A DNA stretch of 42,995 bases from Thermoguttaceae bacterium. GTDB lineage: Bacteria > Planctomycetota > Planctomycetia > Pirellulales > Thermoguttaceae. Location of the stretch: assembly GCA_017559825.1 (NCBI GenBank), contig JAFYQR010000059.1, positions 1 to 42,995 of the forward strand, written 5' to 3'. Positions 24,603-33,173 of this stretch are shown here, in pieces. The position numbers were made by a program, and so were the translations under genes. Every line of letters starts with the position of its first letter. Position 1 is the stretch's first letter. The notes beneath the pieces are model-generated. The model had not been told where the DNA came from and made no database searches. It worked only from the letters and a program-made list of their open reading frames with translations.

Positions 24603-25627
24603 AAACCGTCTGGAACTTCAACGTCGACGAGCGGTTCGACGCCTCGACCGACGAGAAATTTGCCGAACATGAAGTCCGACAAGAGGTTGCGGCTCAAAAT
24701 CGAGCGGATCGCCGGTCGACGCGACGTCGAAACGTAAAGGACGTAACGCTCGCGCCCAAGCTGAATCTGTCGCCCGAGCGCGGAGTTCTCGTCGACTGCT
24801 CGCAAGTTTTCGCCGACCGTCGCTTTGCCGATTCTAACCGCTCTTGTCGCTCGGCTTGCGTTCCAATCGAAAAGCGTCGCGACGCAAAGCGAGCCGCCTC
24901 GCCGTCGCGCTTCGGCCGCTAGGATCCCGCCGTAAGTCGTTTTGACGGCAAGCGTTCCGTCGCGTTCGTCGCTCGGATTTTCGTAGGCTTCGAGGAGAAA
25001 AGCGCGGGCGAACGCGAGAGATCGCGAATCGACGTCGTGAAACGCAACCTCGCTCGGCGCTTCGGTTTGCGTCGCAAACGCGTCGGTCGAGTCGAGCGGA
25101 AACGCCGACCGAATCCGCAGGAGCGGCGCGTTCGAGCCCAAACCGTGTTCGACGGCGGCGCGTTCGGAGTCCGAACCGTGCAGAACGTCGACGTTTAGGA
25201 AAAGACCTTCGTTATATGCGACGAAAAGTCGCCGAGAAAACGCGCGTCCGCCGGTCAGCGAAAGCGAGCGTTCGAGAAACGCGCCGTTTTCGTCGATTTC
25301 TTCGCAAAGCGTTCGCCAAGGCCCGGTTGCGTCGAGTTTTTGCTCGTTCGCCCAAAGGTCGGCGCGCCAAATTCCAGCGACGATTCGGCGTCGTCCAACG
25401 TAGATTTCAAGCGGCGAGCGGAGCGGACGGTTCGTTGGAAATTCGACGTAAACCTCTTTGGAACGATCGCTTGCGTCGGACGCGTCGCTTAAAAGCGCGA
25501 ATCGACCGTCGCGACCGAAAAACGATTTGACGTCGCAGTCTGGCGATTCGTTGCTAAACGCCGCGATAACTTGACTTTTGAGCGTCGGTTTGTCGGCGAC
25601 GGGGCGGGGGGAAGGTTGCTTTTTCAT
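24599..25627 (-). CDS. Protein of unknown function (342 aa)
   Basis: I do not recognise a family. There is no signal peptide or membrane segment. The protein looks beta-rich, with motifs such as EIYVGRRRIVAGIWRADLW, ISRSL-type strands in the middle (LERSLSLTGGRAFSRRLFV) and a C-terminal VLYVSTSRRP. The regular beta pattern with Asp/Arg-rich turns would fit a beta-sandwich or galactose-mutarotase-like fold, which is a guess. The start ATG 25627 has GGAG 7-8 nt upstream. The stop (TAG, 24599-24601) overlaps the porin stop by 3 bases, tail to tail, with no terminator between them. Confidence 0.7.
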   Translation of the reverse strand: MKKQPSPRPVADKPTLKSQVIAAFSNESPDCDVKSFFGRDGRFALLSDASDASDRSKEVYVEFPTNRPLRSPLEIYVGRRRIVAGIWRADLWANEQKLDATGPWRTLCEEIDENGAFLERSLSLTGGRAFSRRLFVAYNEGLFLNVDVLHGSDSERAAVEHGLGSNAPLLRIRSAFPLDSTDAFATQTEAPSEVAFHDVDSRSLAFARAFLLEAYENPSDERDGTLAVKTTYGGILAAEARRRGGSLCVATLFDWNASRATRAVRIGKATVGENLRAVDENSALGRQIQLGRERYVLYVSTSRRPAIRSILSRNLLSDFMFGKFLVGRGVEPLVDVEVPDGF

Positions 25628-25674
25628 CGTTTTTCTCCGTTGCGGCGTCGCGGGCTGTTTGCCCGTCCGAACCT

Positions 25675-25702
25675 ATTGTACCCGATTTTACCGCGTTGGG
25701 AA
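25675..25702 (-). promoter_or_regulatory. Possible promoter of the 24599-25627 gene
   Basis: On the minus strand, TTCCCA (25697-25702), 16 bases and TACAAT (25675-25680). Confidence 0.4.
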
Positions 25703-25741
25703 CCGGGCGCGGGCGATTTTTGCCGATTCGTTCGCGGGGCC

Positions 25742-25769
25742 TTGCGGATTCGCCGCGTTAGGGTATACT
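25742..25769 (+). promoter_or_regulatory. Promoter of hemL
   Basis: TTGCGG (25742-25747), 16 bases and TATACT (25764-25769), about 90 nt before ATG 25865. Confidence 0.5.
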
Positions 25770-25864
25770 AGAGAATAACGTCGCGACTTCGTCGAATCGA
25801 CGCGCGGCGCTTGCGAAATCGTCGTAGTTTAAATCTTTGTTTTGCAAATGTTAGGTCGAGCGAA

Positions 25865-27160
25865 ATGAATCGTGAAAAAAGTCGTCAAATTTTCGAAAAA
25901 GCCTTAACGCTGATTCCCGGCGGCGTCAACAGTCCGGCGCGGGCGTTCGGCGGCGTCGGCGGCGTCCCTGTCGTAATCGACCGAGCCGAGGGGCCGTTTC
26001 TCTTCGACGTCGACGGAAACCGCTATATCGACTATGTTCTGTCGTGGGGCCCGATGATTCTCGGCCACGCCGATCCTCGCGTCGTCGAAACGTTAAAAGT
26101 AAGCGCCGAAAAGGGAACAAGTTACGGCGCTCCGACGCAAGCGGAAAACGACCTCGCCGAGCTGGTCGTTAAATTGGTTCCGTCGATTGAAAAAGTACGC
26201 CTTGTCAACTCCGGCACCGAGGCGACGATGAGCGCGATTCGGCTGGCTCGCGGCTACACGGGACGCGACAAAATCGTGAAATTTATCGGTTGTTATCACG
26301 GCCACGTCGACAGCCTTCTCGTGGCGGCGGGGAGCGCGGCGGCGACTCTTGCCGTTCCGAATTCTCCTGGCGTAACTCCTGGAACGGCGGGAGATACGAT
26401 TCTTCTCGAATACAACGACGTCGAGGGGGTTCGACGAACCTTCGCGGAGCGCGCCTCTGAAATCGCGGGCGTCATCGTCGAGCCGGTCGCCGGCAATATG
26501 GGGTGCGTTCCGGGGAAACCGGAGTTCCTGCAAGCGCTGCGAGAAGAAACGAAAAAAGCGGGCGCGCTCCTGATTTTCGACGAGGTGATGAGCGGGTTCC
26601 GCGTCGCAAAGGGCGGAGCGCAAGAGGTTTACGGAATCGACCCGGACTTAACGACGCTTGGCAAAGTGATCGGCGGCGGACTTCCGGTCGGCGCTTACGG
26701 CGGCAAGGCGGAGTTCATGAACGCGGTGATTCCGTGCGGTAAAGTCTTTCAAGCCGGGACGTTAAGCGGGAACCCGCTTGCGACGGCCGCCGGGATCGCG
26801 ACCTTGAAAGCGCTTGACGAAGATCCCGATTTTTACGCGAAAATCGAACGCGCGACCAAGCGGCTTGCCGACGGTTTATCGCAAGCCGCAAAGTCCGCCG
26901 GCGTCAAGGTTTCCGTTCAACGTTGCGGCGGAATGGCGACGCTCTTTTTCCTCGGCGGCGAAGACGAAGCCGTCGTCGACTGGCCGTCCGCGTCGCGTTG
27001 CGACGCGCAAAAATTTGCGAAATTCTTCTGGAAACTCTTGGACGGCGGGGTTTATCTCCCGTGCAGCCAGTTCGAAGCGATGTTTACCAGCGTCGCGCAT
27101 ACGGGCGAATTGATCGATCGAACGATCGAAGTCGCCGCCGAAGCGTTTCAAACGCTTTAA
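25865..27160 (+). CDS. hemL: Glutamate-1-semialdehyde 2,1-aminomutase (431 aa)
   Basis: A PLP enzyme that converts glutamate-1-semialdehyde to 5-aminolevulinate, the tetrapyrrole precursor, in the C5 pathway. The catalytic lysine is K267 in LGKVIGGGLPVG. The other signatures are present: LIPGGVNSPARAF at the N-terminus, NSGTEATMSAIRLARGYTGR, IGCYHGHVDSLL and IFDEVMSGFRVA. Length is typical. ATG 25865 is chosen from the conserved N-terminus; the frame is open 18 codons further upstream but that is not conserved-like, and the Shine-Dalgarno site is weak. The CPBP protease gene follows after 96 bp with its own strong SD. Confidence 0.96.
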   Translation: MNREKSRQIFEKALTLIPGGVNSPARAFGGVGGVPVVIDRAEGPFLFDVDGNRYIDYVLSWGPMILGHADPRVVETLKVSAEKGTSYGAPTQAENDLAELVVKLVPSIEKVRLVNSGTEATMSAIRLARGYTGRDKIVKFIGCYHGHVDSLLVAAGSAAATLAVPNSPGVTPGTAGDTILLEYNDVEGVRRTFAERASEIAGVIVEPVAGNMGCVPGKPEFLQALREETKKAGALLIFDEVMSGFRVAKGGAQEVYGIDPDLTTLGKVIGGGLPVGAYGGKAEFMNAVIPCGKVFQAGTLSGNPLATAAGIATLKALDEDPDFYAKIERATKRLADGLSQAAKSAGVKVSVQRCGGMATLFFLGGEDEAVVDWPSASRCDAQKFAKFFWKLLDGGVYLPCSQFEAMFTSVAHTGELIDRTIEVAAEAFQTL

Positions 27161-27256
27161 CGACGGCGTTTAAAGAGTCGGCGAAGCGAACCTTAAGGCG
27201 CGCCTCGTCGACTCAAAAAATTTTCGAGCGACGCGACTCGTTCAAGGAGAAAGATT

Positions 27257-28042
27257 ATGACATTGTTTCAAAAAGTTTCGGGCAAGGAGCGTCGTCCGCT
27301 TAGTTTGCCGTTTAAAGGAACGTCGACGTTTCGTCGCGACGCGTCGGTTTTGGCCTTCGCGCTTTTCTTTCCGACGCTGTTGACTTGGGCGTATTTCATT
27401 TTCGGAGAACGGTTTGCGCCGTCGTTTTCAAAATATCTTTTCGTCGCGGGCAAGACGTTGCAATTTGCGTTTCCGGCGTTTATCGCGACGTTCGTGTTGC
27501 AGACGCGTTGGCTTGTTCGCCGTCCGAATCGGCGCGGTTTGGCGGCGGGCGCGATTTTCGGGATTGTCGTTGGGCTCGCTATCTTTTTGATCGGCGGATA
27601 TTTAGCGAAGAATCCGGGAGCGTTCGCGCCGCTGGTCGAGCAAGCGCGAGGCGAGCTTCTCGGACGGCTCGAGCCGTTGGGGTTGGCGACGCCGAGCGCG
27701 TTTATCGTGTTGACGCTTTTTTACTCCGTCGCGCATTCCGGACTGGAAGAGTATTATTGGCGGTGGTTTACGTTCGGACTGTTGGCGGCGCGGCTTCCGT
27801 ATTTCGCGGCGACGCTTCTCGCGAACGCGGCGTTCGCGCTGCACCATATCTTGTTGCTGGGCGTATACTTCGGATTCGACCAACCGGCGACGTGGATTTG
27901 TTCGTTCGGCGTTTTCGTCGGCGGGCTCGTTTGGCAGGAGATATATCGCCGCAACGACTCGATTTACGGCGCTTGGTTGAGCCACGGTTTGATTGACGCC
28001 GGTATTTTCGCGGTCGGTTTTTTACTCTTGCCGACCGCTTGA
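27257..28042 (+). CDS. CPBP-family intramembrane metalloprotease (261 aa)
   Basis: A polytopic membrane protein with a complete CPBP (CAAX/ABI) active site. Motif 1 is LEEYYWRWF (E164, E165, R169), motif 2 FALHHILLL, motif 3 LSHGLIDAG. About 6-7 hydrophobic segments are visible. Family members cleave within the membrane after prenylation or process small peptides; no substrate is evident here. ATG 27257 has an excellent AAGGAG (27244-27249). Compare the second CPBP gene at 16686-17606, which lacks the first motif-1 glutamate. Confidence 0.88.
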   Translation: MTLFQKVSGKERRPLSLPFKGTSTFRRDASVLAFALFFPTLLTWAYFIFGERFAPSFSKYLFVAGKTLQFAFPAFIATFVLQTRWLVRRPNRRGLAAGAIFGIVVGLAIFLIGGYLAKNPGAFAPLVEQARGELLGRLEPLGLATPSAFIVLTLFYSVAHSGLEEYYWRWFTFGLLAARLPYFAATLLANAAFALHHILLLGVYFGFDQPATWICSFGVFVGGLVWQEIYRRNDSIYGAWLSHGLIDAGIFAVGFLLLPTA

Positions 28043-28180
28043 AAGGTCGGTAAATCGTTGCGGCGCGGATTTTAGCGACGGAAGAAACGGCGCGGCGTCG
28101 CGTTGGCGAGCGTGGAGCGCGGCGAACGCAACCGACGTAAAGACAATATTTATTACCGAAGAACTACGCGGGAGGAAACG

Positions 28181-28570
28181 ATGCGAGTCGTGGGAATCGG
28201 AACGGACGCGGCGGAGATCGACCGCGTGGTAAAACTTTACGAACGTTTTCCGGAAACCTTTTTAAATCGGGTGTTTACGGAGCGCGAGCGCGAGTACTGT
28301 CTGCGCAAAAAACGCAATTTTGGGGAGTCGTTGGCGGCGCGTTGGGCGGCTAAAGAGGCGACGTTGAAGGCGTTGGGCGTCGGTTGGGCTGCTGGAATTT
28401 CTTGGACGGACGTCGAGGTAGTCAATCGTCCGGAAGGCGCGCCGGAACTTTTTTTGACGGGCGGCGCGAAAAAAATCGCCGACGAATTAGGCGTCGTCGA
28501 GGCGAAGTTGTCGTTGACTCATTGTAAAACGTTGGCGATCGCGTTCGTAGTTTTGTCTGCTAACGATTGA
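28181..28570 (+). CDS. acpS: Holo-[acyl-carrier-protein] synthase (129 aa)
   Basis: Transfers 4'-phosphopantetheine from CoA to acyl carrier protein for fatty acid synthesis. It has the short AcpS-type layout: GIGTDAAEIDR at residues 5-15 (the family GTDIVEI magnesium-binding motif, with the Asp kept), VFTEREREYC, then AARWAAKEATLKALG with the conserved WAAKEA helix, and LSLTHCKTLAIAFVV at the C-terminus (usual SLSH/SITH). Length matches the family. The ATG at 28181 follows GGAGG (28171-28175). Confidence 0.95.
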   Translation: MRVVGIGTDAAEIDRVVKLYERFPETFLNRVFTEREREYCLRKKRNFGESLAARWAAKEATLKALGVGWAAGISWTDVEVVNRPEGAPELFLTGGAKKIADELGVVEAKLSLTHCKTLAIAFVVLSAND

Positions 28571-28833
28571 TATTAAAGTATTTAGCGGTACGTCGCGTGA
28601 CGTTTGAGCAATAGGCGCGATTCCCAATAGCGTTCGTCGTTTCGTTCTTTACCCGATTAGGCGAGAAACCGGCGAAAGGGAAGCGAGCGCGTCGAGGAAC
28701 GTTCCGCAATCGAGCGTCGGACGATCGATTTATTTAACCGAAAAGACGACGCAAAATTAGCGGCGCCCCCTTGACGGCGACGCGATAAACGATATAATTA
28801 GTGAGACGTTGATTTTTATTGACGTTTTACCAC
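28571..28833. other. Intergenic region before tRNA-Ala
   Basis: I see no gene. It contains the tRNA promoter near its end; the rest shows no strong hairpin or repeat. Confidence 0.6.
28771..28798 (+). promoter_or_regulatory. Promoter of tRNA-Ala
   Basis: TTGACG (28771-28776), 16 bases and TATAAT (28793-28798), about 30 nt before the mature tRNA. Confidence 0.75.
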
Positions 28834-28906
28834 GGGGCCATAGCTCAATTGGGAGAGCGCCGGCTTTGCAAGCCGGAGGTCGCCGGTTCGATCCCGGTTG
28901 GCTCCA
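28834..28906 (+). tRNA. tRNA-Ala (anticodon UGC)
   Basis: A 73-nt cloverleaf. The acceptor stem is GGGGCCA with TGGCTCC (one G-U pair) plus discriminator A. The D-arm is AGCTCAATTGGGAGAGC. The anticodon stem is CCGGC/GCCGG around TTTGCAA, anticodon TGC. The T-loop is GGTTCGATCCC. The 3' CCA is not encoded (CTG follows), so it would be added enzymatically. Confidence 0.97.
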
Positions 28907-28909
28907 CTG

Positions 28910-28945
28910 CGCCAAGTCGTTTGTTTTAGCGACTTGGCGTTTTTT
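28910..28945 (+). terminator. Terminator of tRNA-Ala
   Basis: A perfect 10-bp stem, CGCCAAGTCG with CGACTTGGCG, 10-nt loop, followed by T6. It begins 4 nt after the tRNA. Confidence 0.9.
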
Positions 28946-29102
28946 ATTGGGAGGAACGGTTGGCGATTAAGCGGCGGTTTCGACGAGTTGGGAACCAAAC
29001 GTTGCGGCCGACTTGTCAGATCGCGGAACGCTCGTTTTCAACGCTCGAAACCGAACGAAGCTTTTCTGTTTTGCGTCGAAAACGAGGCGCTTAAACGCTG
29101 GG

Positions 29103-30491
29103 TTACTGATATTTGCGGAGCGCGTCGAGGGCTCGGTTGCAGAAGAGCGCGTCGACGACCGCCGGATGTCCGCCGAAAACAAACGTTTCGAGGCGAACCG
29201 TCGGACGCTCGGGATCGCGTAAATCGACGAACGCGACGACTGTTCGCGATTCCGAAGCGTCGGCGTCGCAAGCAGTTGCGTCGCGCGGCAACGGATAGGG
29301 CCCGACGGCTAAACAGAACGCGACGTTGGGATCAAGCGTCGCCAATGTCGAGCGCAGCGCGTCCGAGATTTCCGTCGTAACGACGCTGCTTGGGCCGAAC
29401 GTAGCGCCGCTTGCGTTATCTTTTAATATATCGACGTTTGCGGACGTCGATTCGGGCGTCGGAAAGAGACGCTCAAACTCGTCGCGTTCCGATTCTCCGT
29501 AGATTCTTGCGAAGGACAAGACGTCGTTTTCTATTTTAGTCGCCAAAAAACCGCGCGCGCCCCATTCTAGAACGCCGACGCGCAAACACTGCGCTCGCAG
29601 ACTGCGACAAACGATGGAAGGTAGCGTTTCGTCGTCCTCTCCGAAGACAAACTCGCCGACGCGATCGTAGATAAACCTCGACGTTTCCTCGATTTGGCGT
29701 TCGCAATCGGCTTCTGTCGCGCCTTCGGCGAGAATCCGCAACGAAATAATCGCGTCTTTCGCGGTAATACCGACGGTTGGAACATGGTCGCGAGCGATCA
29801 AATTCGGAAGTCGCGCTTCGAGAGCGCTTTCGCCGGCGCCGAAGGCGCGGATCGTTTTTGAGCGATAGATCGGACGGCGCCCGTCGAGAAGACGATTCGC
29901 GAACCGTTCGACAGCCGCGCGACCGTCCGGGCCGTTCCACATTTCGCGCAACTCGGCGGGAACTCCGGGAAAGAACAGCGCGATAAAGTCTTTTTTATCT
30001 GTGGTTTGCGAACGAGAGCCTTCGAAAAAGAAACCGGGCGCCGTGCCGTTGGGGTTGCGGATAACCCGCGAGCCGAGCGGGAAATAGGCCTGAACTTTGT
30101 TCGAGTCGGTCATGACGCGACCGCGACGGGCGAACAGGCTTTCGATATGAGCGAAGGAATCGGGGTCGAACGTCAGTTCGGCGCCGAGCGTTCGCGACGC
30201 AACCTCCCGCGTTAAATCGTCTTGCGTCGGGCCGAGACCGCCGGTAACGACGACGACTTCGGCGCGGCGAAAGGCGAGGGCGAACGCTTCGGTCATCGCT
30301 TCAAGGTCGTCGCCGATCGTCGAATGATAAAGAACGCGGACGCCGATTTCGGAAAGCGAACGGCTCAAATATTGCGCGTTCGTATCTAAAATTGCGCCGG
30401 AAGTTATTTCGTCGCCAATAGATACGATTTCGGCGATAATTCGGCGCTGCGCGGGACGCGAAGGAACGGCGATTGGATTTTCGACGGGCAT
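29103..30491 (-). CDS. cinA: CinA-like protein with degenerate C-terminal amidase domain (462 aa)
   Basis: The N-terminal domain (residues about 15-185) is a clear MoaB/MogA-like CinA domain: GDEITSGAILDTNAQYL, RVLYHSTIGDD, VVTGGLGPTQDDLTREV and NPNGTAPGF. The middle region (about 190-290) matches the CinA KH-like linker (TIRAFGAGESALEARL). The C-terminal domain should be the nicotinamide-nucleotide (NMN) deamidase PncC, whose hallmark is an ES-TGG motif. Here the equivalent reads VLEWGARGFLATK, so the catalytic serine and TGG are missing, and the remainder is poorly conserved. The NMN/ADP-ribose-linked recycling role is therefore doubtful and may be limited to the N-terminal pyrophosphatase-like function. 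The start ATG 30491 follows GAGG. It is the last gene of a leftward run. Confidence 0.87.
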   Translation of the reverse strand: MPVENPIAVPSRPAQRRIIAEIVSIGDEITSGAILDTNAQYLSRSLSEIGVRVLYHSTIGDDLEAMTEAFALAFRRAEVVVVTGGLGPTQDDLTREVASRTLGAELTFDPDSFAHIESLFARRGRVMTDSNKVQAYFPLGSRVIRNPNGTAPGFFFEGSRSQTTDKKDFIALFFPGVPAELREMWNGPDGRAAVERFANRLLDGRRPIYRSKTIRAFGAGESALEARLPNLIARDHVPTVGITAKDAIISLRILAEGATEADCERQIEETSRFIYDRVGEFVFGEDDETLPSIVCRSLRAQCLRVGVLEWGARGFLATKIENDVLSFARIYGESERDEFERLFPTPESTSANVDILKDNASGATFGPSSVVTTEISDALRSTLATLDPNVAFCLAVGPYPLPRDATACDADASESRTVVAFVDLRDPERPTVRLETFVFGGHPAVVDALFCNRALDALRKYQ

Positions 30492-30551
30492 TGGAGAGGC
30501 CTCGATTAGGGGTAAAAGGGAAATAAGGTAAAACGAGAACGCGTAAGTTCT

Positions 30552-31424
30552 TTAAAAAAAATAACTTCTGCGTTTTGCCGCTCGGCTTTCGAGCCGAAAT
30601 AATCGGACGACGCCAAGTCGCGCCATAATGGCGACGGCGCGAAACGCTTCTTTTCGGTTAATTTTCGAAACGCCGAAACGTCTGTCGACAAAGACGATAG
30701 GAACTTCGGCAAAACTTGCGTCGACAAGTCGCAAACGGTAAAGCAGTTCCTCGAAGAACGAGTAGCCGCGCGAAATAATCGAATCGAAGTCTAGTTTTCG
30801 CAACGTTTCGACGCGATAGCATCGGTAGGAGCCGCTGTTGTCCTTCGTTTGCAAACCGAGCGTTAGGCGCGCGAAAGCGTTGACGCAACGACTCATTAAA
30901 CGACGTCGCAGAGGCCAATCGGGCGTCGCGCCGCCGGAAACGTAACGCGAACCGATAACGACGTCGACCGGGGCGACGTAGAGTAATTCTTGATCGGCAA
31001 CTTGCGATTTTTCAGTCGATTGCGCGTTGGTTTCGAGCGTTTTCCCGTCGAGTCGAGCCAAGAGACGCGGCGCGACGTCAACCGGATGACTAAAATCGGC
31101 GTCCATGTTGACAACGCGTCGATAATTATTGGCGACGGCGAAGCGAAGTCCGGCGACGACGGCCGAACCGAGCCCGCGTTCGTTTTTTCGAACAATAGCG
31201 TGAACTCGCAAGTCGTTGGACGAAGCTGTTTGCGCCCACTTTCCCGTGCCGTCGGGCGAGTCGTCGTCGACAATCAAGACGTCGGCGTTGGGGACGGTCG
31301 CAAGGAGCGCGTCGACGAGGCAGGGAAGGTTGTCGATTTCATTGTAAGTCGCCAAAACAAACAGAACGTCTTTAACGGTCGTGGTTGCGTCGGAGAGAAT
31401 TTGCGGCGAGTCGGTGGTTTCCAT
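30552..31424 (-). CDS. Polyprenol-phosphate sugar synthase, DPM1-like glycosyltransferase (290 aa)
   Basis: A family 2 glycosyltransferase that loads a sugar from a nucleotide sugar onto a polyprenyl phosphate at the inner face of the membrane. The DPM1 signatures are in order: VLATYNEIDNLP, VDDDSPDGTGK, MDADFSHP, VDVVIGSRYVSGG and NSGSYRCYR. A short hydrophilic insertion (about 125-150, Thr/Asn/Glu-rich) is not usual. No C-terminal membrane helices are present, as in soluble DPM1-type enzymes. The ATG is supported mainly by the conserved N-terminus; the Shine-Dalgarno site is weak. The gene starts 46 bp after the preceding gene, so it is likely co-transcribed. Confidence 0.88.
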   Translation of the reverse strand: METTDSPQILSDATTTVKDVLFVLATYNEIDNLPCLVDALLATVPNADVLIVDDDSPDGTGKWAQTASSNDLRVHAIVRKNERGLGSAVVAGLRFAVANNYRRVVNMDADFSHPVDVAPRLLARLDGKTLETNAQSTEKSQVADQELLYVAPVDVVIGSRYVSGGATPDWPLRRRLMSRCVNAFARLTLGLQTKDNSGSYRCYRVETLRKLDFDSIISRGYSFFEELLYRLRLVDASFAEVPIVFVDRRFGVSKINRKEAFRAVAIMARLGVVRLFRLESRAAKRRSYFF

Positions 31425-31470
31425 AGCGATTTATTTGAGCGGCTGCGTGAAAACGGACGATAAAAAACGG

Positions 31471-33072
31471 CTAACGGCGTCGCGCTTCGGAACTTGCGGC
31501 GCGGACGCCTTGTAAAAATTCGCGATACTCGGCGTCGAGTTCTTCGAAGGAACGACCGGTCAAACGTTCGAGCGAATCGGCTCGATCGATTCCTTGATAA
31601 ACGGCGTAAAGGTAGGCGATAAAAGCGTTTCGATAAACTCCTTCCCGATGGTGAACGAAGAAATACGTCAAACCAGCGGCTTGCGCGTAGAAGAGTTGCA
31701 AATCGTCGGCGGTCTGGAACGTTTGCCGCGACGCCGCGGCGTAACGTCTTAACGGAACGTAAGTTTTTTCGTCGAGACAACTGGCGACGGCTTGTTGCAA
31801 TCGATATGCGTCGACGCCGCCAAGTCTCGCGTTCGCGGCGGTTAGCGCGTAGGTTTCCATATAGACCGCGACGCCTTCAAGCGCCCAAAAGTTCGCGCGG
31901 TCGCCGGGGTTCGCGACCGGTTTGTTGCGATTGGAAGTCGCAAGGTAACACTCGTTAAAAAGCTGATGCGTCGCTTCGTGCGCAAGAAGCGACAGTAAGT
32001 CAAATTCAAATTCTTCGTTCGGCGAAGGTTCGTAAGCGAAGATACAACGCATTTTAGGAAGATACCAACCGATGCTGGCGTCGATTTTTTCGTCGTGTTT
32101 GCGCAATTCCCCGAGGTATTCTTCGCGATTTTGATAGACGATGACTTTAAAACGCTTCGAAAGAACGGCTCCTTTGCCGTTAAACCGCGACGTCCACTGA
32201 GGTTCCGTCGCGACAAAACGATAATAAAGTTGGAGCCACACATTGTAATAATTTTCTAAAAAACGCCCGATTTCGACGCCGCGTTCCAGCGAAACGCGCG
32301 AAAGTATCGTAAAATGCTCGGTTTCAACGCGCCAACCGGACGAGCTCGCGAGAATTTTTTTCGCTTCATCCGCTTCGGAAATCCAGCGATTACGGTAGTT
32401 GCGTTCTCCTTTTTCGTAACGTTCAACGTTTTCTTTAGGAAGCCAGCCGAAGCGTTCCGTTTCGACTTCGCCCGCGTCGAGGCGTTTGATTTCCCAGTCT
32501 GTTCGCCACGCTCCATCGCGGAGTTTATAACCGAAAAAACGTCGAGCGCCTTCGCAATCCGGATCGATATAAAGCGCCGTCTGCGCGCAAGCGAACGCGT
32601 CCCAACCGCGTTTTTCGGCGGCGCGACGCTTAGCCAGCTCGAAGGTCTCTTCGGCGTAACGACGTCGCAATTTTCGAAGCGCGGCGTACCAGCTTCGTTG
32701 TTCGCTCGACGCGTCGGCTGGAAGCTCCGACGGTTGCGGCTCCTTTTTAAGCGTCGGAAAAACAAAGAGATAAGAATCGTTTTGATCCAAAAGCGAACGA
32801 GTGATTCGCGCTTCGAGCGTCATGCCGCGTTCGTCGCAGATTTTGGCGTTAGCTCGGAGTTTTTCTTGGTATTCGGCGTAAATCGTTGAAAAATCGCGAT
32901 TTGACGATTTAACGGACGCGGAGGCCGCCGTTGAGGACGACGAATCGGAAGCGCTGAAAACGCAACAATTTGCGCCAAACGCCGCTTGGGAAAAAAGGAA
33001 CAGCGCGACGAACGAAAAAGGAACGAGGCGGCGAACGCGGCGAGAACGGAGAAAACGGAGACGCGCGAGCAT
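31471..33072 (-). CDS. Secreted gluzincin-like protein, DUF1570/peptidase MA-like (533 aa)
   Basis: A signal peptide (residues 1-33, basic start then LVPFSFVALFLFSQAAFGA) and a Ser/Ala-rich spacer precede a Lys/Glu-rich helical region (about 60-250). The C-terminal half has a zinc-protease motif, LLAHEATHQLFNE (HExxH), with the third-ligand-type motif WALEGVAVYMET about 40 residues on, as in gluzincins. This combination matches planctomycete DUF1570 proteins; I cannot name a substrate. ATG 33072 has AGGAA upstream. The stop is 46 nt before the glycosyltransferase start. A secreted or periplasmic protease is likely. Confidence 0.8.
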   Translation of the reverse strand: MLARLRFLRSRRVRRLVPFSFVALFLFSQAAFGANCCVFSASDSSSSTAASASVKSSNRDFSTIYAEYQEKLRANAKICDERGMTLEARITRSLLDQNDSYLFVFPTLKKEPQPSELPADASSEQRSWYAALRKLRRRYAEETFELAKRRAAEKRGWDAFACAQTALYIDPDCEGARRFFGYKLRDGAWRTDWEIKRLDAGEVETERFGWLPKENVERYEKGERNYRNRWISEADEAKKILASSSGWRVETEHFTILSRVSLERGVEIGRFLENYYNVWLQLYYRFVATEPQWTSRFNGKGAVLSKRFKVIVYQNREEYLGELRKHDEKIDASIGWYLPKMRCIFAYEPSPNEEFEFDLLSLLAHEATHQLFNECYLATSNRNKPVANPGDRANFWALEGVAVYMETYALTAANARLGGVDAYRLQQAVASCLDEKTYVPLRRYAAASRQTFQTADDLQLFYAQAAGLTYFFVHHREGVYRNAFIAYLYAVYQGIDRADSLERLTGRSFEELDAEYREFLQGVRAASSEARRR

Positions 33073-33111
33073 CGGCGGATTCCTAAACTGCGTTAAATAA
33101 GCGGTAAGGAC

Positions 33112-33148
33112 GCGCCGTCGTTTAAACGCGAGATTTAAACGGCGGCGC
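33112..33148 (-). terminator. 15-bp hairpin between two leftward genes
   Basis: GCGCCGTCGTTTAAA (33112-33126) pairs with TTTAAACGGCGGCGC (33134-33148), one G-U pair, 7-nt loop. It lies 26 nt downstream of the 33174 stop. It has no U-tract on the minus strand, so it may be a processing or mRNA-stability hairpin rather than a true terminator. Confidence 0.4.
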
Positions 33149-33173
33149 GACGCTGAACAAACGACGGAAGTCG

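Noticed and set aside
28816-28998. 60-codon minus frame containing NRDRTGDLRLAKPALSQLSYGP
   Set aside because: This is the well-known spurious protein translated antisense across a tRNA; the tRNA-Ala gene explains it.
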